Shown here in pieces: positions 48,346 through 57,640 of a stretch of DNA of 64,000 nucleotides. Source of the stretch: Shewanella polaris (GTDB taxonomy: Bacteria; Pseudomonadota; Gammaproteobacteria; Enterobacterales; Shewanellaceae); the NCBI RefSeq assembly GCF_006385555.1, contig NZ_CP041036.1, positions 3,720,001-3,784,000 of the forward strand. Direction: 5' to 3'. Made by a program: the position numbers and the translations under genes. The notes beneath the pieces were generated by a model that worked only from the letters and a program-made list of their open reading frames with translations, ran no database searches and was not told the DNA's origin. The number at the start of each line of letters is the position of its first letter. The stretch's first letter is position 1.

Positions 48346-48359
48346 AAGATGAAAACGGT

Positions 48360-49079
48360 TTACGCTGCGCTACGCACAAAGAACTTAGACTTACCAGTAG
48401 CAACAATACTGCTGTCGGCAAGTACGCCGCCTTCGATGTCGAATGAACCGAAATCGTCGCCAATTAAGTCTAGGCCCGATGTAGGAGTAGGTTTCCAACG
48501 GTAAAACTTAAGCACGCTTGGTTTGCCCGTTACATCGTTAATACCGTCAACGACTACCTTCACTTCTTCGCCAGACTCAACCAGCGCTTGCAGCGCATTA
48601 CCGGCTTTACTGGTGTAAGTGACTTTAAGTGATTCACCTGCAGTAATGGCACCAGTGCTTAATGCGCGAATACCCGCAGCACTGACAATGTAATCGTCAT
48701 TCACATCGTAAGTCGTACTGCCTGTACTATCGGTAACCACCGCCGGAATCTCGGTATCAATCATTTTAGCCGTGTCGGCTAGGCCATCTAGCGCCGCAAC
48801 AATCGGTTCGGCGGTCACTTCTGCTGCAGTTAACACGTCGATTTTACCGCGCAGCGCTAACGCTAAGTTAGCATTGCTAAAGTCGTTCAGTGTCATGGAT
48901 AAGTTAACCGATTTAACCACGGTAATTTCAGCAGCATTACCGCCACCACCGCGATAGTTCGGTTGCTCTTTTGTTTCTTGCTCGATTGAGATATTCACGC
49001 CGCTGGCGTTACCCACATCGCGGCCGTTGACATACACGATGCCCGAACCGATGTAGCTCTCTACTACTGTCTCGCTCAT
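48360..49079 (-). CDS. Phage major tail (tube) protein
   Basis: 239 residues. It has the pattern of tail tube proteins with a core and an inserted beta domain (TTYDVNDDYIVSAAGIRALSTGAITAGESLKVTYT), ending FDIEGGVLADSSIVATGKSKFF. It polymerises into the tail tube. ATGA overlap (4 bases) with the upstream tail gene at 49076 indicates coupled translation. Confidence 0.75.
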   Translation of the reverse strand: MSETVVESYIGSGIVYVNGRDVGNASGVNISIEQETKEQPNYRGGGGNAAEITVVKSVNLSMTLNDFSNANLALALRGKIDVLTAAEVTAEPIVAALDGLADTAKMIDTEIPAVVTDSTGSTTYDVNDDYIVSAAGIRALSTGAITAGESLKVTYTSKAGNALQALVESGEEVKVVVDGINDVTGKPSVLKFYRWKPTPTSGLDLIGDDFGSFDIEGGVLADSSIVATGKSKFFVRSAA

Positions 49080-49501
49080 AGTTTTTCTCCGAATGGTACT
49101 GTATGAATTAAGGTTAAAGTGATGACCGCTAATCCATGTTTTTCATGGGCTTCGGGCATAATATATTTACAAGCCTCGGACTCTTTAAACGTAATAGCTT
49201 TGGGTAGCCATGACGGTTTTTCGGTATTACGTTCGTCTTTAAAGAATGCGCTGCGAATGTCGCGAACTAAATTGATTAGCTCGGCGGTGGGGTTGGTTGA
49301 TTTACTCAGATTAATACCCGCAACCACTTGTAAGGTTAAGTCTGCGCGGAATTGGTTAATGCCATTTTTAGCGCCGAATAAATCGGTGTAGGGTTGCAAA
49401 AAAATAAACTGTGATTCTCTTGCAAGGCCTTGGGCGTAAAAGCCTTCGCGCACCACTGCACCGTCAACCAATGCAAGTCGGTTTAAAATGGTTTGGATCA
49501 T
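49076..49501 (-). CDS. Phage tail terminator-like protein (gpU type)
   Basis: 141 residues. ILNRLALVDGAVVREGFYAQ, FIFLQPYTDLFGA and the Glu/Lys-rich end fit the size and place of minor tail protein U, the tail terminator. It precedes the tail tube gene with a 4-base overlap. Identification rests mainly on order and size. Confidence 0.55.
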   Translation of the reverse strand: MIQTILNRLALVDGAVVREGFYAQGLARESQFIFLQPYTDLFGAKNGINQFRADLTLQVVAGINLSKSTNPTAELINLVRDIRSAFFKDERNTEKPSWLPKAITFKESEACKYIMPEAHEKHGLAVITLTLIHTVPFGEKL

Positions 49502-49525
49502 GGGAACCTCTAAACAGGAATGTAA

Positions 49526-50077
49526 CTACTTAGCGTATTGGCCATATTTTTTACGCAGATGGGCGATAATGGGTGGCTGTAAATCGTCACGCATATAACC
49601 AAAGCTGCCTGCCACTGAAGGGCCGTATAACGCTTTTTGTCCATTCAAGTTGCGCCAAGAGTTGTCACCCTTTTTGCGACTGAACATTAATTGATTGCCG
49701 TTGCGACCTATGACGGTAAACGCACCACTAAACCACACAGGCTTATTGCGAATAACGTTTATGCTAAAGCCACCGGCTACCCTTGCCGAACGCTTACCCA
49801 CCTTGTAACGAGGGCTAGCAAAACGGGTTAACGATGAAGCTCGCATCCTTGCGCTAACCGACGCTGTTAGGGTTTTGGGGTCAATGCTGACACTGAAATG
49901 TTGTTCAACATACGACTTAGACTTAAAGCCGTACTTGTTAAATATGGCGTCCACTGCCAGTTGTTGACCAAATTTAGCCGCATCATCTATGGCACTATTA
50001 ATGGCGGGTGATTGCGCATCACGCATGCGTTTAAGCTCGCGATCAACCGCGTCAAAGCCTGTACTGTTTAATGCCAT
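49526..50077 (-). CDS. Phage minor tail protein Z-like
   Basis: About 183 residues from ATG 50077, which follows a GGTG-containing ribosome site; longer starts overlap the previous gene. FDAVDRELKRMRDAQSPAINSAIDDAAKFGQQLAVDAI is the helical N-terminus, and the basic region RYKVGKRSARVAGGFSINVIR follows, as in lambda gpZ-type connector proteins. It joins head and tail. Operon position matches. Confidence 0.65.
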   Translation of the reverse strand: MALNSTGFDAVDRELKRMRDAQSPAINSAIDDAAKFGQQLAVDAIFNKYGFKSKSYVEQHFSVSIDPKTLTASVSARMRASSLTRFASPRYKVGKRSARVAGGFSINVIRNKPVWFSGAFTVIGRNGNQLMFSRKKGDNSWRNLNGQKALYGPSVAGSFGYMRDDLQPPIIAHLRKKYGQYAK

Positions 50078-50085
50078 AACAACAC

Positions 50086-50412
50086 CTACATTTGTAAATA
50101 CACATAGGTCACACAAACCGAATCGGTGCTAACCCGTTGGGTTAACCGACACTCGGTAGCATCTATAATGAATACATCGCCAGAACTAATATCACCCTCA
50201 CTCAGTAGAAACTCAGCACGCATGATTAACTCTGGCATGTACTCATTAGACGATGCGGCGATCTCGCTGCCGTTATCGTCTAATGATACTAAACGAGTGT
50301 AGGATGCTGCCCCATTGTTTGGGGCAAACTCGCACGGGTCTGCCAATTTACGGAACAGCCGCGCTATTTTGGTATTTACTCGGTCAGCAAATACCGATGC
50401 CAAGCTAGGCAT
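50086..50412 (-). CDS. Phage head-tail connector protein
   Basis: 108 residues; SLASVFADRVNTKIARLFRKLADPCEFA then a beta domain (LSEGDISSGDVFIIDATECRL). The small size, beta fold and place after the capsid/cement genes suggest a lambda FII-like head-tail joining protein. Overlaps upstream gene by 8 bases. Confidence 0.55.
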   Translation of the reverse strand: MPSLASVFADRVNTKIARLFRKLADPCEFAPNNGAASYTRLVSLDDNGSEIAASSNEYMPELIMRAEFLLSEGDISSGDVFIIDATECRLTQRVSTDSVCVTYVYLQM

Positions 50413-50725
50413 TGATTTTTACCCATACCGTGGTGCTTGGGTTGCCAGCCGCAGCCCACGCTTTACCTGCTAAGGTGTTGCCCGATGCCGTTGAGGTAAT
50501 GGTGCCATCTGCTTTAAGGTAAACTTGCGCACCTTGACCAATGTCGTCGGCTTCCACTTTAGGCAGTTCATACACACCTTCGGCTGCACCCACACCAGGT
50601 TCACCAACTGCGACCGCACCCAAAGACACGACAACTACTTTACCCAACAATACTGGCTCACCACTGGCGACAGCCGCAGTGGCGATAAAGTCGATGGTAT
50701 TACCATCTGATACACAATTTTTCAT
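50405..50725 (-). CDS. DUF2190-family capsid cement protein
   Basis: 106 residues. NTIDFIATAAVASGEPVLLGKVVVVSLGAVAVGE and VYELPKVEADDIGQGAQVYL are typical of DUF2190 proteins, which stabilise capsids from outside. It lies directly after the capsid gene and beyond an intra-operon terminator. Confidence 0.75.
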   Translation of the reverse strand: MKNCVSDGNTIDFIATAAVASGEPVLLGKVVVVSLGAVAVGEPGVGAAEGVYELPKVEADDIGQGAQVYLKADGTITSTASGNTLAGKAWAAAGNPSTTVWVKINA

Positions 50726-50770
50726 AATTCATTCCCGATAAGAATTGCTGATTATTAAAAGCCGGACATT

Positions 50771-50807
50771 AAAAAGGCCGCTACTTAATAAAAGTTAGCG
50801 GCCCTTT
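50771..50807 (-). terminator. Intra-operon terminator after the capsid gene
   Basis: GGCCGCTA/TAGCGGCC stem, followed on the minus strand by TTTTTAA. It is inside the late operon, so it probably lets only part of transcription continue and yields extra capsid mRNA. Confidence 0.7.
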
Positions 50808-50838
50808 TGTTGCAAAAGGCATGAGGTTTACAACTGAG

Positions 50839-52911
50839 TTACACACCCGTTGATTTAACCAAGCCACGGTGATCAAGTGGTGATACACCGGCATCAATAC
50901 GCACTTTGGTTGCAACACCATCAACGGTGAAACCTTGTTGCTGTTCAATGTATGGCGTGTCGATACCATCAAGGTAAGCCACTTCAATGGTGTCTTCACC
51001 TTGAGCGGCTGATAAGTACCACTCTTTATCGCTTTTCGCTTTTAAACGTGGCTCTGACAATACTTCAACAAAGTCGCGGATGGGGTTAGCAACACCTGAG
51101 TTTGCATCGGTGCCTTTAACCGACGTTGATTGAATGATTTGCAGCACTGCACGCTTAAGATTTGGTGGTACCAATGCAAATGCTGGCATGATGTTTAATG
51201 GAGATTCGCCAATCATTTGCGATTCCATTAATTCAGCTGCAATGCTGAACGCTTCAACGCTTGGCGCACCTGATGTTAAGTTGCCATGGGTTGAATGAAA
51301 CAGTGCTTTGCCATCATTCATGTTGCCGTTTTTGGTTAACACAGCCCAGAACAAATCACCAATAGTGCGTTTAGCGGCTTTACCCATTTTCATCGGTACG
51401 CCCATTAACATGTCCATGTCATCGTTGATAACCGTTTGGCGTGTTAACGTGAAAATACCGCCGTAGGTTGCTAGGGCAATTTTTTCAGCGTGGTCGCCAA
51501 CAGTGATGTACTTGTACTCTGCTCCGTCCTTCACTTCTGGTAAGCTTTTAAACTCACCCATGCCAACACGATGCGCGACTTTAAAGTCACTTAACTGACC
51601 TTTTTTAGCGATACGTTCAAAGCTTTCTGCGGCTTCAGCCCAACCTTTTAGCACTGACTTGTTGGCCACATCTAACATGATGTTACCGAAATCAGATGAG
51701 GTATGAGTAAACGCTAACCCCACCATTTGCATCACGTTCATACCGGCACAACCAATACCGCGATCGGCTAACGATGCACGGGCAAGTTCACGTAAGTTAT
51801 AGCTACCATAGCCATTGTCTTTTTGTGCCGCTTCATGACCAGCCCGAGCCATTAATTGTGCACGAATTGAGTCACCAACAATGTTACCGTTGCTGGCATG
51901 AATAATCACACTTTTAGGCTGCGCAGCGCATGGCGTGACACCTTCGCCAAGCTTAGCCAAGATAAGGTCTTTCGACTTTTCGGCATTGATGTTGGCATCA
52001 GCAATACAGCTGTTTTTAAGTTCAGCTAATTGCGGGAACGTAGCGAACGCGGCATTAATACCGGTAATACGTTCTGCATTAAAGGTAATGGCCGCAGCTT
52101 GAATATCAGCTTGCGACGGTGCAGCTGGTGCTGGTACCGAAGCTACTGGGGCTGGTGTATTAGTGGCTGCTGGCGCAGGCGAATTGGGGGTGGTAGCACC
52201 GATATTGCCCTGTTGTGCTAGCAGGGTTTGTAATGCTTTAGGCATATTATTAAAGTCCTTCAGTCGTTTAAAATTAATTGATGCAGCCATTTGCATCGGT
52301 TCTATCACTTCATCTGCTAGCCCAAGATCAACCGCTTCTTGCGCAGACAACCAAGTGTCTTCTTTAAAAAATTGTCCGAGCTGTTCATCACTTAACTTGC
52401 CGCCGGCTTTATCTTGATAAGCCTTGCCCATGCTTGAGCGCCACTTATCGAGCAAGTCCGCGTATTCACGTAAATCATCAGCGGTACCAACTGCACCGCC
52501 CCAATTACTGTGGATCATCAAAAAGGCATTGGACGGCATAATCACGGTGTCGAATGCCATGCAAATAACACTGGCCATAGAAGCTGCCACCGACTCAATA
52601 CAAATCGACTTTTGGCAAGGCCAGCGAGCCAGAATGTTATAAATGGCCATGCCGTCCATCACATCGCCGCCACCCGATTGAATGTAAGCGTTAATCTGCG
52701 ACACTTTGCCCATAGCGCGTAGATCAGTGGCGATTTGTTTGGCGGTAAAGTCCCAACCAACATCGCCATATAAAATCAATTCGACCACGCCATTGGCAGC
52801 ACCTTTCATGCTGTAGATACCGCGTTTTTCTTTACTCTCGGTCAAGCTCGCTGATGCGCTTGGCATTAGCATCATGGCGGCTACGGCTAGACTTAGTTGT
52901 GTCTTTTTCAC
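50839..52911 (-). CDS. ClpP-like prohead protease / major capsid protein fusion
   Basis: 690 residues from GTG 52911 (GGAG 10 bases upstream), overlapping portal by 80 bases. Residues 40-200 are a ClpP-fold protease: Ser111 in VAASMA, His134 in LMIHSNWGG and Asp near 152-155. A Pro/Ala linker (about 243-275) leads to the capsid domain (GDHAEKIALATYGGIFTLTRQTVINDDM). Protease and capsid as one frame is a known phage arrangement; the protease removes itself in maturation. The start is uncertain: ATG at 52809 would remove 34 residues, among them a signal-peptide-like stretch. Confidence 0.85.
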   Translation of the reverse strand: MKKTQLSLAVAAMMLMPSASASLTESKEKRGIYSMKGAANGVVELILYGDVGWDFTAKQIATDLRAMGKVSQINAYIQSGGGDVMDGMAIYNILARWPCQKSICIESVAASMASVICMAFDTVIMPSNAFLMIHSNWGGAVGTADDLREYADLLDKWRSSMGKAYQDKAGGKLSDEQLGQFFKEDTWLSAQEAVDLGLADEVIEPMQMAASINFKRLKDFNNMPKALQTLLAQQGNIGATTPNSPAPAATNTPAPVASVPAPAAPSQADIQAAAITFNAERITGINAAFATFPQLAELKNSCIADANINAEKSKDLILAKLGEGVTPCAAQPKSVIIHASNGNIVGDSIRAQLMARAGHEAAQKDNGYGSYNLRELARASLADRGIGCAGMNVMQMVGLAFTHTSSDFGNIMLDVANKSVLKGWAEAAESFERIAKKGQLSDFKVAHRVGMGEFKSLPEVKDGAEYKYITVGDHAEKIALATYGGIFTLTRQTVINDDMDMLMGVPMKMGKAAKRTIGDLFWAVLTKNGNMNDGKALFHSTHGNLTSGAPSVEAFSIAAELMESQMIGESPLNIMPAFALVPPNLKRAVLQIIQSTSVKGTDANSGVANPIRDFVEVLSEPRLKAKSDKEWYLSAAQGEDTIEVAYLDGIDTPYIEQQQGFTVDGVATKVRIDAGVSPLDHRGLVKSTGV

Positions 52912-54391
52912 TTGGGGTTTCTCCGTTTTGTGGCTCTGGGTCGTTACCCGTGACCATGTCGTTTTCGCGGTTAAACTTCAGCTCACGTTGACGTTGGCGT
53001 TTAACTTCGCTTGGGTTACGGCCACGAGCTCGCGCCCAGTCAGCCTCGGTTGCGGCATTACCGGCTATCATCATCTCCCAACCTTGGGATTCTTTGCGGG
53101 GGTCAATCCATGGCATGGTGGGCCCGTAATACACCGCATCAAACAAGGTGCGGGTGTCTAGGTCTGGCGGCAGGGTTATAGGGTCTTGCTTGTTCATTAA
53201 CTCCATTTCCAACCAGTTACGAAACGCAGGCCGCGCCCAACCAGCACAAAACCATTGCTGCATAATGCGGTTAGACTCATCTTGCTCAACCAACTCTTGG
53301 CGCTGGCTTGAGTAACTACCTTGATAGTCACGGGCAATACTCGAGTAACTGCCACGAGTCCCCGCAGCACAGGCTTTTAGCTGGCCATTACGAAAATCAA
53401 CCAAATGCACATTGGGGCGATTGGACTCAATCATGCCCACATCTTCACCAACAGCGAGATCATCAAAGGTCATGCCTGGTGCAATGTTAATTTCACGGTC
53501 AGCTTTGGCATCACCACCTAGGCCGAACATACTGGCGTCACCGCGTTTGATATAAAACGCTAAGGCGGCAGCAATACGCGCTGCTACCCGTTCAGATTCT
53601 TCATAGTCTTTAATGTCGCCAAGGCGGGTTAAAATGCCGTGAAAAATACTAATACCGCGCAGCTGGTGCAAACGCTTAAACATGCCAAGGTGCAACATGT
53701 TACTAGCGGGTACGGTTTTCGTTTTGTAGCGAAAGCCAATTTGGTCAGACGGGTGATCAAACAAAACATGGTAATTAACCACCTGCCCCCAACCATTAAC
53801 CTCTAACCCTTGTCGAACGCGGGTTGATACATCGTTAAGTTCAAACGGAATGTAATCAGGCTCTAACGCTTCAATACTGTATTGCGTGCCTTGCGGGTTT
53901 GGGTGACCAAACTTAGCCACCTTGCCACGCACTTGATGGCCGAATACTTCACCATCGCGCAATGCGGTACGTAACACTAAGCGCTCGAGCTCTGGCCGTG
54001 TGTAGCGCCCTGTTACGTCAGGCTTTAATGACCATGCAGCAAAACGACGCTGAATATCATTGGCCAGTTCGTCGAGTATTTCCCCACTAATACTGCGGGG
54101 TTGTGGCTCAACCACAATGCCTTGCGCACCAATTACCCGTTCTTCCATGCGGTCTAAAATACCAATACTCAGGTCGTGATTTTCGTCTAACCATCGCGCT
54201 TGTTCGCGCAAGCTTTTACCTGCAGCAAATACTGCTTGGTTGGCACCGCGCCCCTCTTTATTGGCTTTGTGGGTTCGGCTTGGGCTGGCAGCTTCGTAAC
54301 CTTTAAGGTTGCGATAGCTCATTGCGGCTGCCTGTCGTTTTAGCGCCCAGCCAGGGGATAAATACGATAGTGCATCGTTAATAATGCTCAT
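52832..54391 (-). CDS. Phage portal protein (lambda family)
   Basis: About 519 residues from ATG 54391, after AGGA; an upstream start overlapping gpW is less likely. Lambda gpB-type features: LREQARWLDENHDLSIGILD, RYTRPELERLVLRTALRDGE, YIPFELND, FKRLHQLRGIS and RQELVEQDESNRIMQQWF. Twelve copies form the ring through which DNA enters and leaves the head. The C-terminal tail is basic and the gene overlaps the protease/capsid frame. Confidence 0.9.
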   Translation of the reverse strand: MSIINDALSYLSPGWALKRQAAAMSYRNLKGYEAASPSRTHKANKEGRGANQAVFAAGKSLREQARWLDENHDLSIGILDRMEERVIGAQGIVVEPQPRSISGEILDELANDIQRRFAAWSLKPDVTGRYTRPELERLVLRTALRDGEVFGHQVRGKVAKFGHPNPQGTQYSIEALEPDYIPFELNDVSTRVRQGLEVNGWGQVVNYHVLFDHPSDQIGFRYKTKTVPASNMLHLGMFKRLHQLRGISIFHGILTRLGDIKDYEESERVAARIAAALAFYIKRGDASMFGLGGDAKADREINIAPGMTFDDLAVGEDVGMIESNRPNVHLVDFRNGQLKACAAGTRGSYSSIARDYQGSYSSQRQELVEQDESNRIMQQWFCAGWARPAFRNWLEMELMNKQDPITLPPDLDTRTLFDAVYYGPTMPWIDPRKESQGWEMMIAGNAATEADWARARGRNPSEVKRQRQRELKFNRENDMVTGNDPEPQNGETPSEKDTTKSSRSRHDANAKRISELDRE

Positions 54392-54399
54392 ATTATTTC

Positions 54400-54603
54400 C
54401 TATCCAAATCGGGCGAGTGTTGTACCCCGTGGACGGGTGTACATGCTTAAGGTGCGCTGCCATTCCATGCGGCCTTTACGAATTTGTTCCAGGTCTTCTG
54501 TACTCATCATTTTGCCGTTGATACTGACGGACTTACCCGCCAGTACATCTTTTTCGGCTTCGATATACAGCGCGACCATGTCTGTAGCAGTTTGCTTTGA
54601 CAT
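54400..54603 (-). CDS. Head-tail joining protein gpW-like
   Basis: 67 residues, matching the size of lambda gpW. A helical N-terminus (ATDMVALYIEAEKDVLAGKSVSI), a beta hairpin (GKMMSTEDLEQI) and a basic C-terminus MEWQRTLSMYTR follow the W pattern. It lies between terminase and portal as in lambda and overlaps terminase by one base (TAATG). Confidence 0.8.
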   Translation of the reverse strand: MSKQTATDMVALYIEAEKDVLAGKSVSINGKMMSTEDLEQIRKGRMEWQRTLSMYTRPRGTTLARFG

Positions 54604-56585
54604 TACAGCCAGCCTCCTGATTTAGCCGAACCACCATTTAACCAGTCATTGGCTTGGCTCTGTTTCGGTTTTTTGGGTTTGGGGGATTCATCGGTTGATG
54701 ATGGGTTTTCGTCTTTATTGGTTATCACTTTACTGAGCGAGTCGAGATTAATGCCAAAGCGATCAATGGCGATATACAGCGCAGCCAAGGCATACACAAA
54801 ACAGTCGAGCGCTTCGTTACGTCTGCCGCCAGCTTCCCAGCGATAAACAATGCGACCGTCGCGGCGTGTCGGTAATTTGCGTTCAGACGTTAACTGTTGC
54901 AGTTCGGTGTCATCACAAATGCTGTCGTTCAGTGGCAAATGAATTGCACCAGGTGTACGCGTATCAACACTGGGTTGAGTGCGCATCATGGCCATGATCA
55001 ACTCTTTGGCGTTGTCGGTACCCACCTCGGTTAAATACACACCTTTGTTACTTCGCTTACGCGGGAAATTGGCAATCGGCTTGCCGTACATATTGGCGCC
55101 TTTAATGGGCACCACGCGGAACAAACCCAGCTTTTTACTCATTGAGTAAACGGTATCGGAGTAATGCCCGCCCGAATCCCAACACGTTGTGCCAATGCTC
55201 AACACAATACCGTCGTTACGGGGGTAACTTTGGTTTAAACGCAGCGCGACTTTATCCAGTAACACTTGGCTGGCTGGGTCGCCATACACAATAAACCTAT
55301 CGATTAAGGCGCACTCTTTACCTGCGCCCCAACCCCAAACACGGCCTTCGTATCGGTCGTCTTGGGTATCAACACCCGCGGTGACATACACAACCCAATC
55401 GGGCATCTTGCCGTTGGGGTACATTTCACGCCTGCGGCCTAAGTCTTCCCACTCAATGCGTTCGCCGTTGTCGTTGTCCCACGGCTGGCCCAATTTGGTG
55501 TTAACAAAGGTTTGTAACTTTTCTTTATCGCCTTTAGCTTTGTAAAACTCAGTGACTAACTTGGCCCAACTGTTAAGCGTGTTATAGGCCGACCAGATGT
55601 AAATCGAGATATTTTCAGGCGTTAAAAAGTCGTCGCCGTCTTTATCAAAAAACGAAATAAAGTCTGAGGTGTACACGCCCGTTTTGTCGCATATCCATAA
55701 AGCGCTTGGGTGTTCTTCCATGTCGTGTAGTTGATTGTTTTCAATGCAGCAACCGCAGTGCTCGCACACGTAATAGGCTGTTTTTGGCTCGCTACCTTGC
55801 CACTTAATACCAAAGGGTTCAGTTTTACCGCCCCACTTTAAATGCTGCAGCTCATCACAATGTGGACAAGGCAAGTTGAATCTAAATTGGTACTGGCTTT
55901 CGCTACAGGCCTTTTCAATTTGGCAGGTCCCTAATACTTTAGGCGTTGAACCCCGTATCGATTTAGGAAACAACGACAGTTCAACACGGGTGTCACCTAA
56001 CGATGTGGCATTACCTTCGTGTTCGATTGACTCATCAAAACCGGCTAACTCATCGTAAATAACATCATCGGTTGATATTTCACGGTAGTTAGCCGCGGCG
56101 GTACCACCACGCACCATTAAGGTTTTACCGTTGGTAAAAATTTTATCTTCTAAGGTACTGTCTTTATGCTTGCGACCAATCCACGGCGCTAACGCTTTCC
56201 AAATCGGCATGTCACGTATGGCGGTTTCAACGTGCTTTTTCATAAACGTTTTGGCGGCACCGTCACGCGGCTGGTATATCAACACGTTACGTTTTTTGTG
56301 TTCTATCTTGTAACCCGCATTGGCCATCAGCATTTTGGTGTAACCCACACGCGCAGACTTCATAATGTTCAGCGTGGTGATTTGGTCGTTACCCATGGCA
56401 TTCAATATGCCGATTTGAAACGGTAGGCTTTCCCACTTACCTTCGGTGTAAGACGATTCCGACGACATATAAAAATGGGTGTCGGCGTATTCACTACAGG
56501 TCAACATAGGTGGACGATAAAACGATTTAAGGCCAGCAGCGACAGCAGCTTTCAAATTTTTAATCTGTGCTTCTGATATATTCAT
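54603..56585 (-). CDS. Phage terminase large subunit (GpA family)
   Basis: 660 residues. GpA-type: YRPPMLTCSEYADTHFYMSS near the start, the Walker-A-like KSARVGYTKM (about 76-85), two CxxC pairs (FNLPCPHCDELQHL and CEHCGCC), and a nuclease domain with TAGVDTQDDR (about 407). It cuts concatemers and drives DNA into the prohead with ATP. It overlaps the small-subunit gene by 26 bases. The C-terminal end is Lys/Pro-rich. Confidence 0.9.
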   Translation of the reverse strand: MNISEAQIKNLKAAVAAGLKSFYRPPMLTCSEYADTHFYMSSESSYTEGKWESLPFQIGILNAMGNDQITTLNIMKSARVGYTKMLMANAGYKIEHKKRNVLIYQPRDGAAKTFMKKHVETAIRDMPIWKALAPWIGRKHKDSTLEDKIFTNGKTLMVRGGTAAANYREISTDDVIYDELAGFDESIEHEGNATSLGDTRVELSLFPKSIRGSTPKVLGTCQIEKACSESQYQFRFNLPCPHCDELQHLKWGGKTEPFGIKWQGSEPKTAYYVCEHCGCCIENNQLHDMEEHPSALWICDKTGVYTSDFISFFDKDGDDFLTPENISIYIWSAYNTLNSWAKLVTEFYKAKGDKEKLQTFVNTKLGQPWDNDNGERIEWEDLGRRREMYPNGKMPDWVVYVTAGVDTQDDRYEGRVWGWGAGKECALIDRFIVYGDPASQVLLDKVALRLNQSYPRNDGIVLSIGTTCWDSGGHYSDTVYSMSKKLGLFRVVPIKGANMYGKPIANFPRKRSNKGVYLTEVGTDNAKELIMAMMRTQPSVDTRTPGAIHLPLNDSICDDTELQQLTSERKLPTRRDGRIVYRWEAGGRRNEALDCFVYALAALYIAIDRFGINLDSLSKVITNKDENPSSTDESPKPKKPKQSQANDWLNGGSAKSGGWL

Positions 56586-57093
56586 CTAATAAATCCTCAA
56601 TGCCGTTGGCCAACTCTGCGGCGGTGTTTTGGCTTTTAATCACTTCAGCGCGAATAGCGTCAATGGTGCGTTCGGGCATGTCGGGGAATTTACGTTTTAC
56701 ACGAATGTGTATTTGGTCCAGCACCGGTGATATTTGCGCGGCTATGCGACTCAGCACAAACGAGCAAAACGTCACCTCAACCACTTCTTTGCCGTCTTTT
56801 TCGTTTTTAAGCTCTTGGCCATAGGCTTGCGCTTTGATTAAGCGCCAACGCTCAAACTCGATATTGGGCTTGTCGTTATCTTCGGGCGTTGGATTGCTTA
56901 CATGCTTTTTGCGCTCATTAGCCACCCGATTACCCACCACGTCGCTCATGGTGTACAAACACTCACGGCCTTTTTTGCTGTGTATCGGCACATCCCACTT
57001 ATCGAACGCTTGGGTACTAATACCCAAACTTTTGCACAGGTCGGTTTTGTTCAGTAGCACTGGCTCGGCGTCGGGTGTTTGAATACGTGCCAT
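56560..57093 (-). CDS. Terminase small subunit (Nu1/DUF1441-like)
   Basis: 177 residues. LNKTDLCKSLGISTQAFDKWDVP (about 14-36) is the N-terminal winged-helix/HTH that recognises the packaging site. The following FERWRLIKAQAYGQELKNEKDGKEV and helical C-terminus match Nu1-type subunits. It pairs with the adjacent large subunit. Confidence 0.8.
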   Translation of the reverse strand: MARIQTPDAEPVLLNKTDLCKSLGISTQAFDKWDVPIHSKKGRECLYTMSDVVGNRVANERKKHVSNPTPEDNDKPNIEFERWRLIKAQAYGQELKNEKDGKEVVEVTFCSFVLSRIAAQISPVLDQIHIRVKRKFPDMPERTIDAIRAEVIKSQNTAAELANGIEDLLDEYIRSTD

Positions 57094-57096
57094 TAG

Positions 57097-57381
57097 CTAG
57101 TCCTTGTGAATATCGTCTAACACATGGCTACATCGTTCTTGTTCAATATGCTGCAATTGTTTGGCGAGTAATTGTGCTTGCAACGTTTGTATGTGTTTTT
57201 CACCCTTTCTCTTACGGGCCTGATAAAACCAGTTAATAAACGCGGTAAACACAGCACACAACACGCCGACTACAACACCAATATCCATATCGTTCACATA
57301 ACTGCCTGCAGCGGTAAAAAACGAGGCAATGTAAGACAATAACGAGGTGAGTTTTGCACTTAGGTCAGTCGTTATGCTCAT
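57097..57381 (-). CDS. Putative phage holin
   Basis: 94 residues from ATG 57381; upstream codons overlap the Rz1-like gene. One clear hydrophobic helix (about 32-54, GVVVGVLCAVFTAFINWFYQ) is preceded by a weaker one (about 10-22) and followed by a basic, helical tail. Size, topology and lysis-cassette position fit a holin that opens the inner membrane. Confidence 0.65.
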   Translation of the reverse strand: MSITTDLSAKLTSLLSYIASFFTAAGSYVNDMDIGVVVGVLCAVFTAFINWFYQARKRKGEKHIQTLQAQLLAKQLQHIEQERCSHVLDDIHKD

Positions 57382-57640
57382 ATTGCTGCCGCCATTGTTG
57401 TAGGCGCAGCATGTTTGCATTACACATTGCTAGCGCATTGGTTTGAGTAAGGGAATGATTCAGTAAATCCAGATTTGAGAACCCGATAAAACGTGGGCTA
57501 TCACAAAGCTCAAGCCAATCAGGGGGCGGTAACACATAAACCGTGTTGGTCTGTGTCACCACTTTGACAATCGGTTTGCTTGAGCAGCTGCACAGCATCA
57601 CTAGGCAAATCAGTATTAGCCCATGTTTTAGTTGGCTCAT
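57365..57640 (-). CDS. Outer-membrane spanin, Rz1-like lipoprotein
   Basis: 91 residues with a lipoprotein signal (lipobox LCSC, Cys19), Pro-rich segment VYVLPPPDW and a helical end. Its start lies inside the Rz-like gene in another frame, the hallmark of Rz/Rz1 pairs. With Rz it fuses inner and outer membranes in the last lysis step. Confidence 0.75.
   Translation of the reverse strand: MSQLKHGLILICLVMLCSCSSKPIVKVVTQTNTVYVLPPPDWLELCDSPRFIGFSNLDLLNHSLTQTNALAMCNANMLRLQQWRQQYEHND

Noticed and set aside
52832..54463. Upstream start for portal at 54463
   Set aside because: It would overlap gpW, whereas ATG 54391 has AGGA upstream and matches the family start.
57365..57640. Overlapping frames as a sequencing artefact
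   Set aside because: Overlap of Rz1-like and Rz-like genes is normal for spanin pairs and both have the expected export signals.
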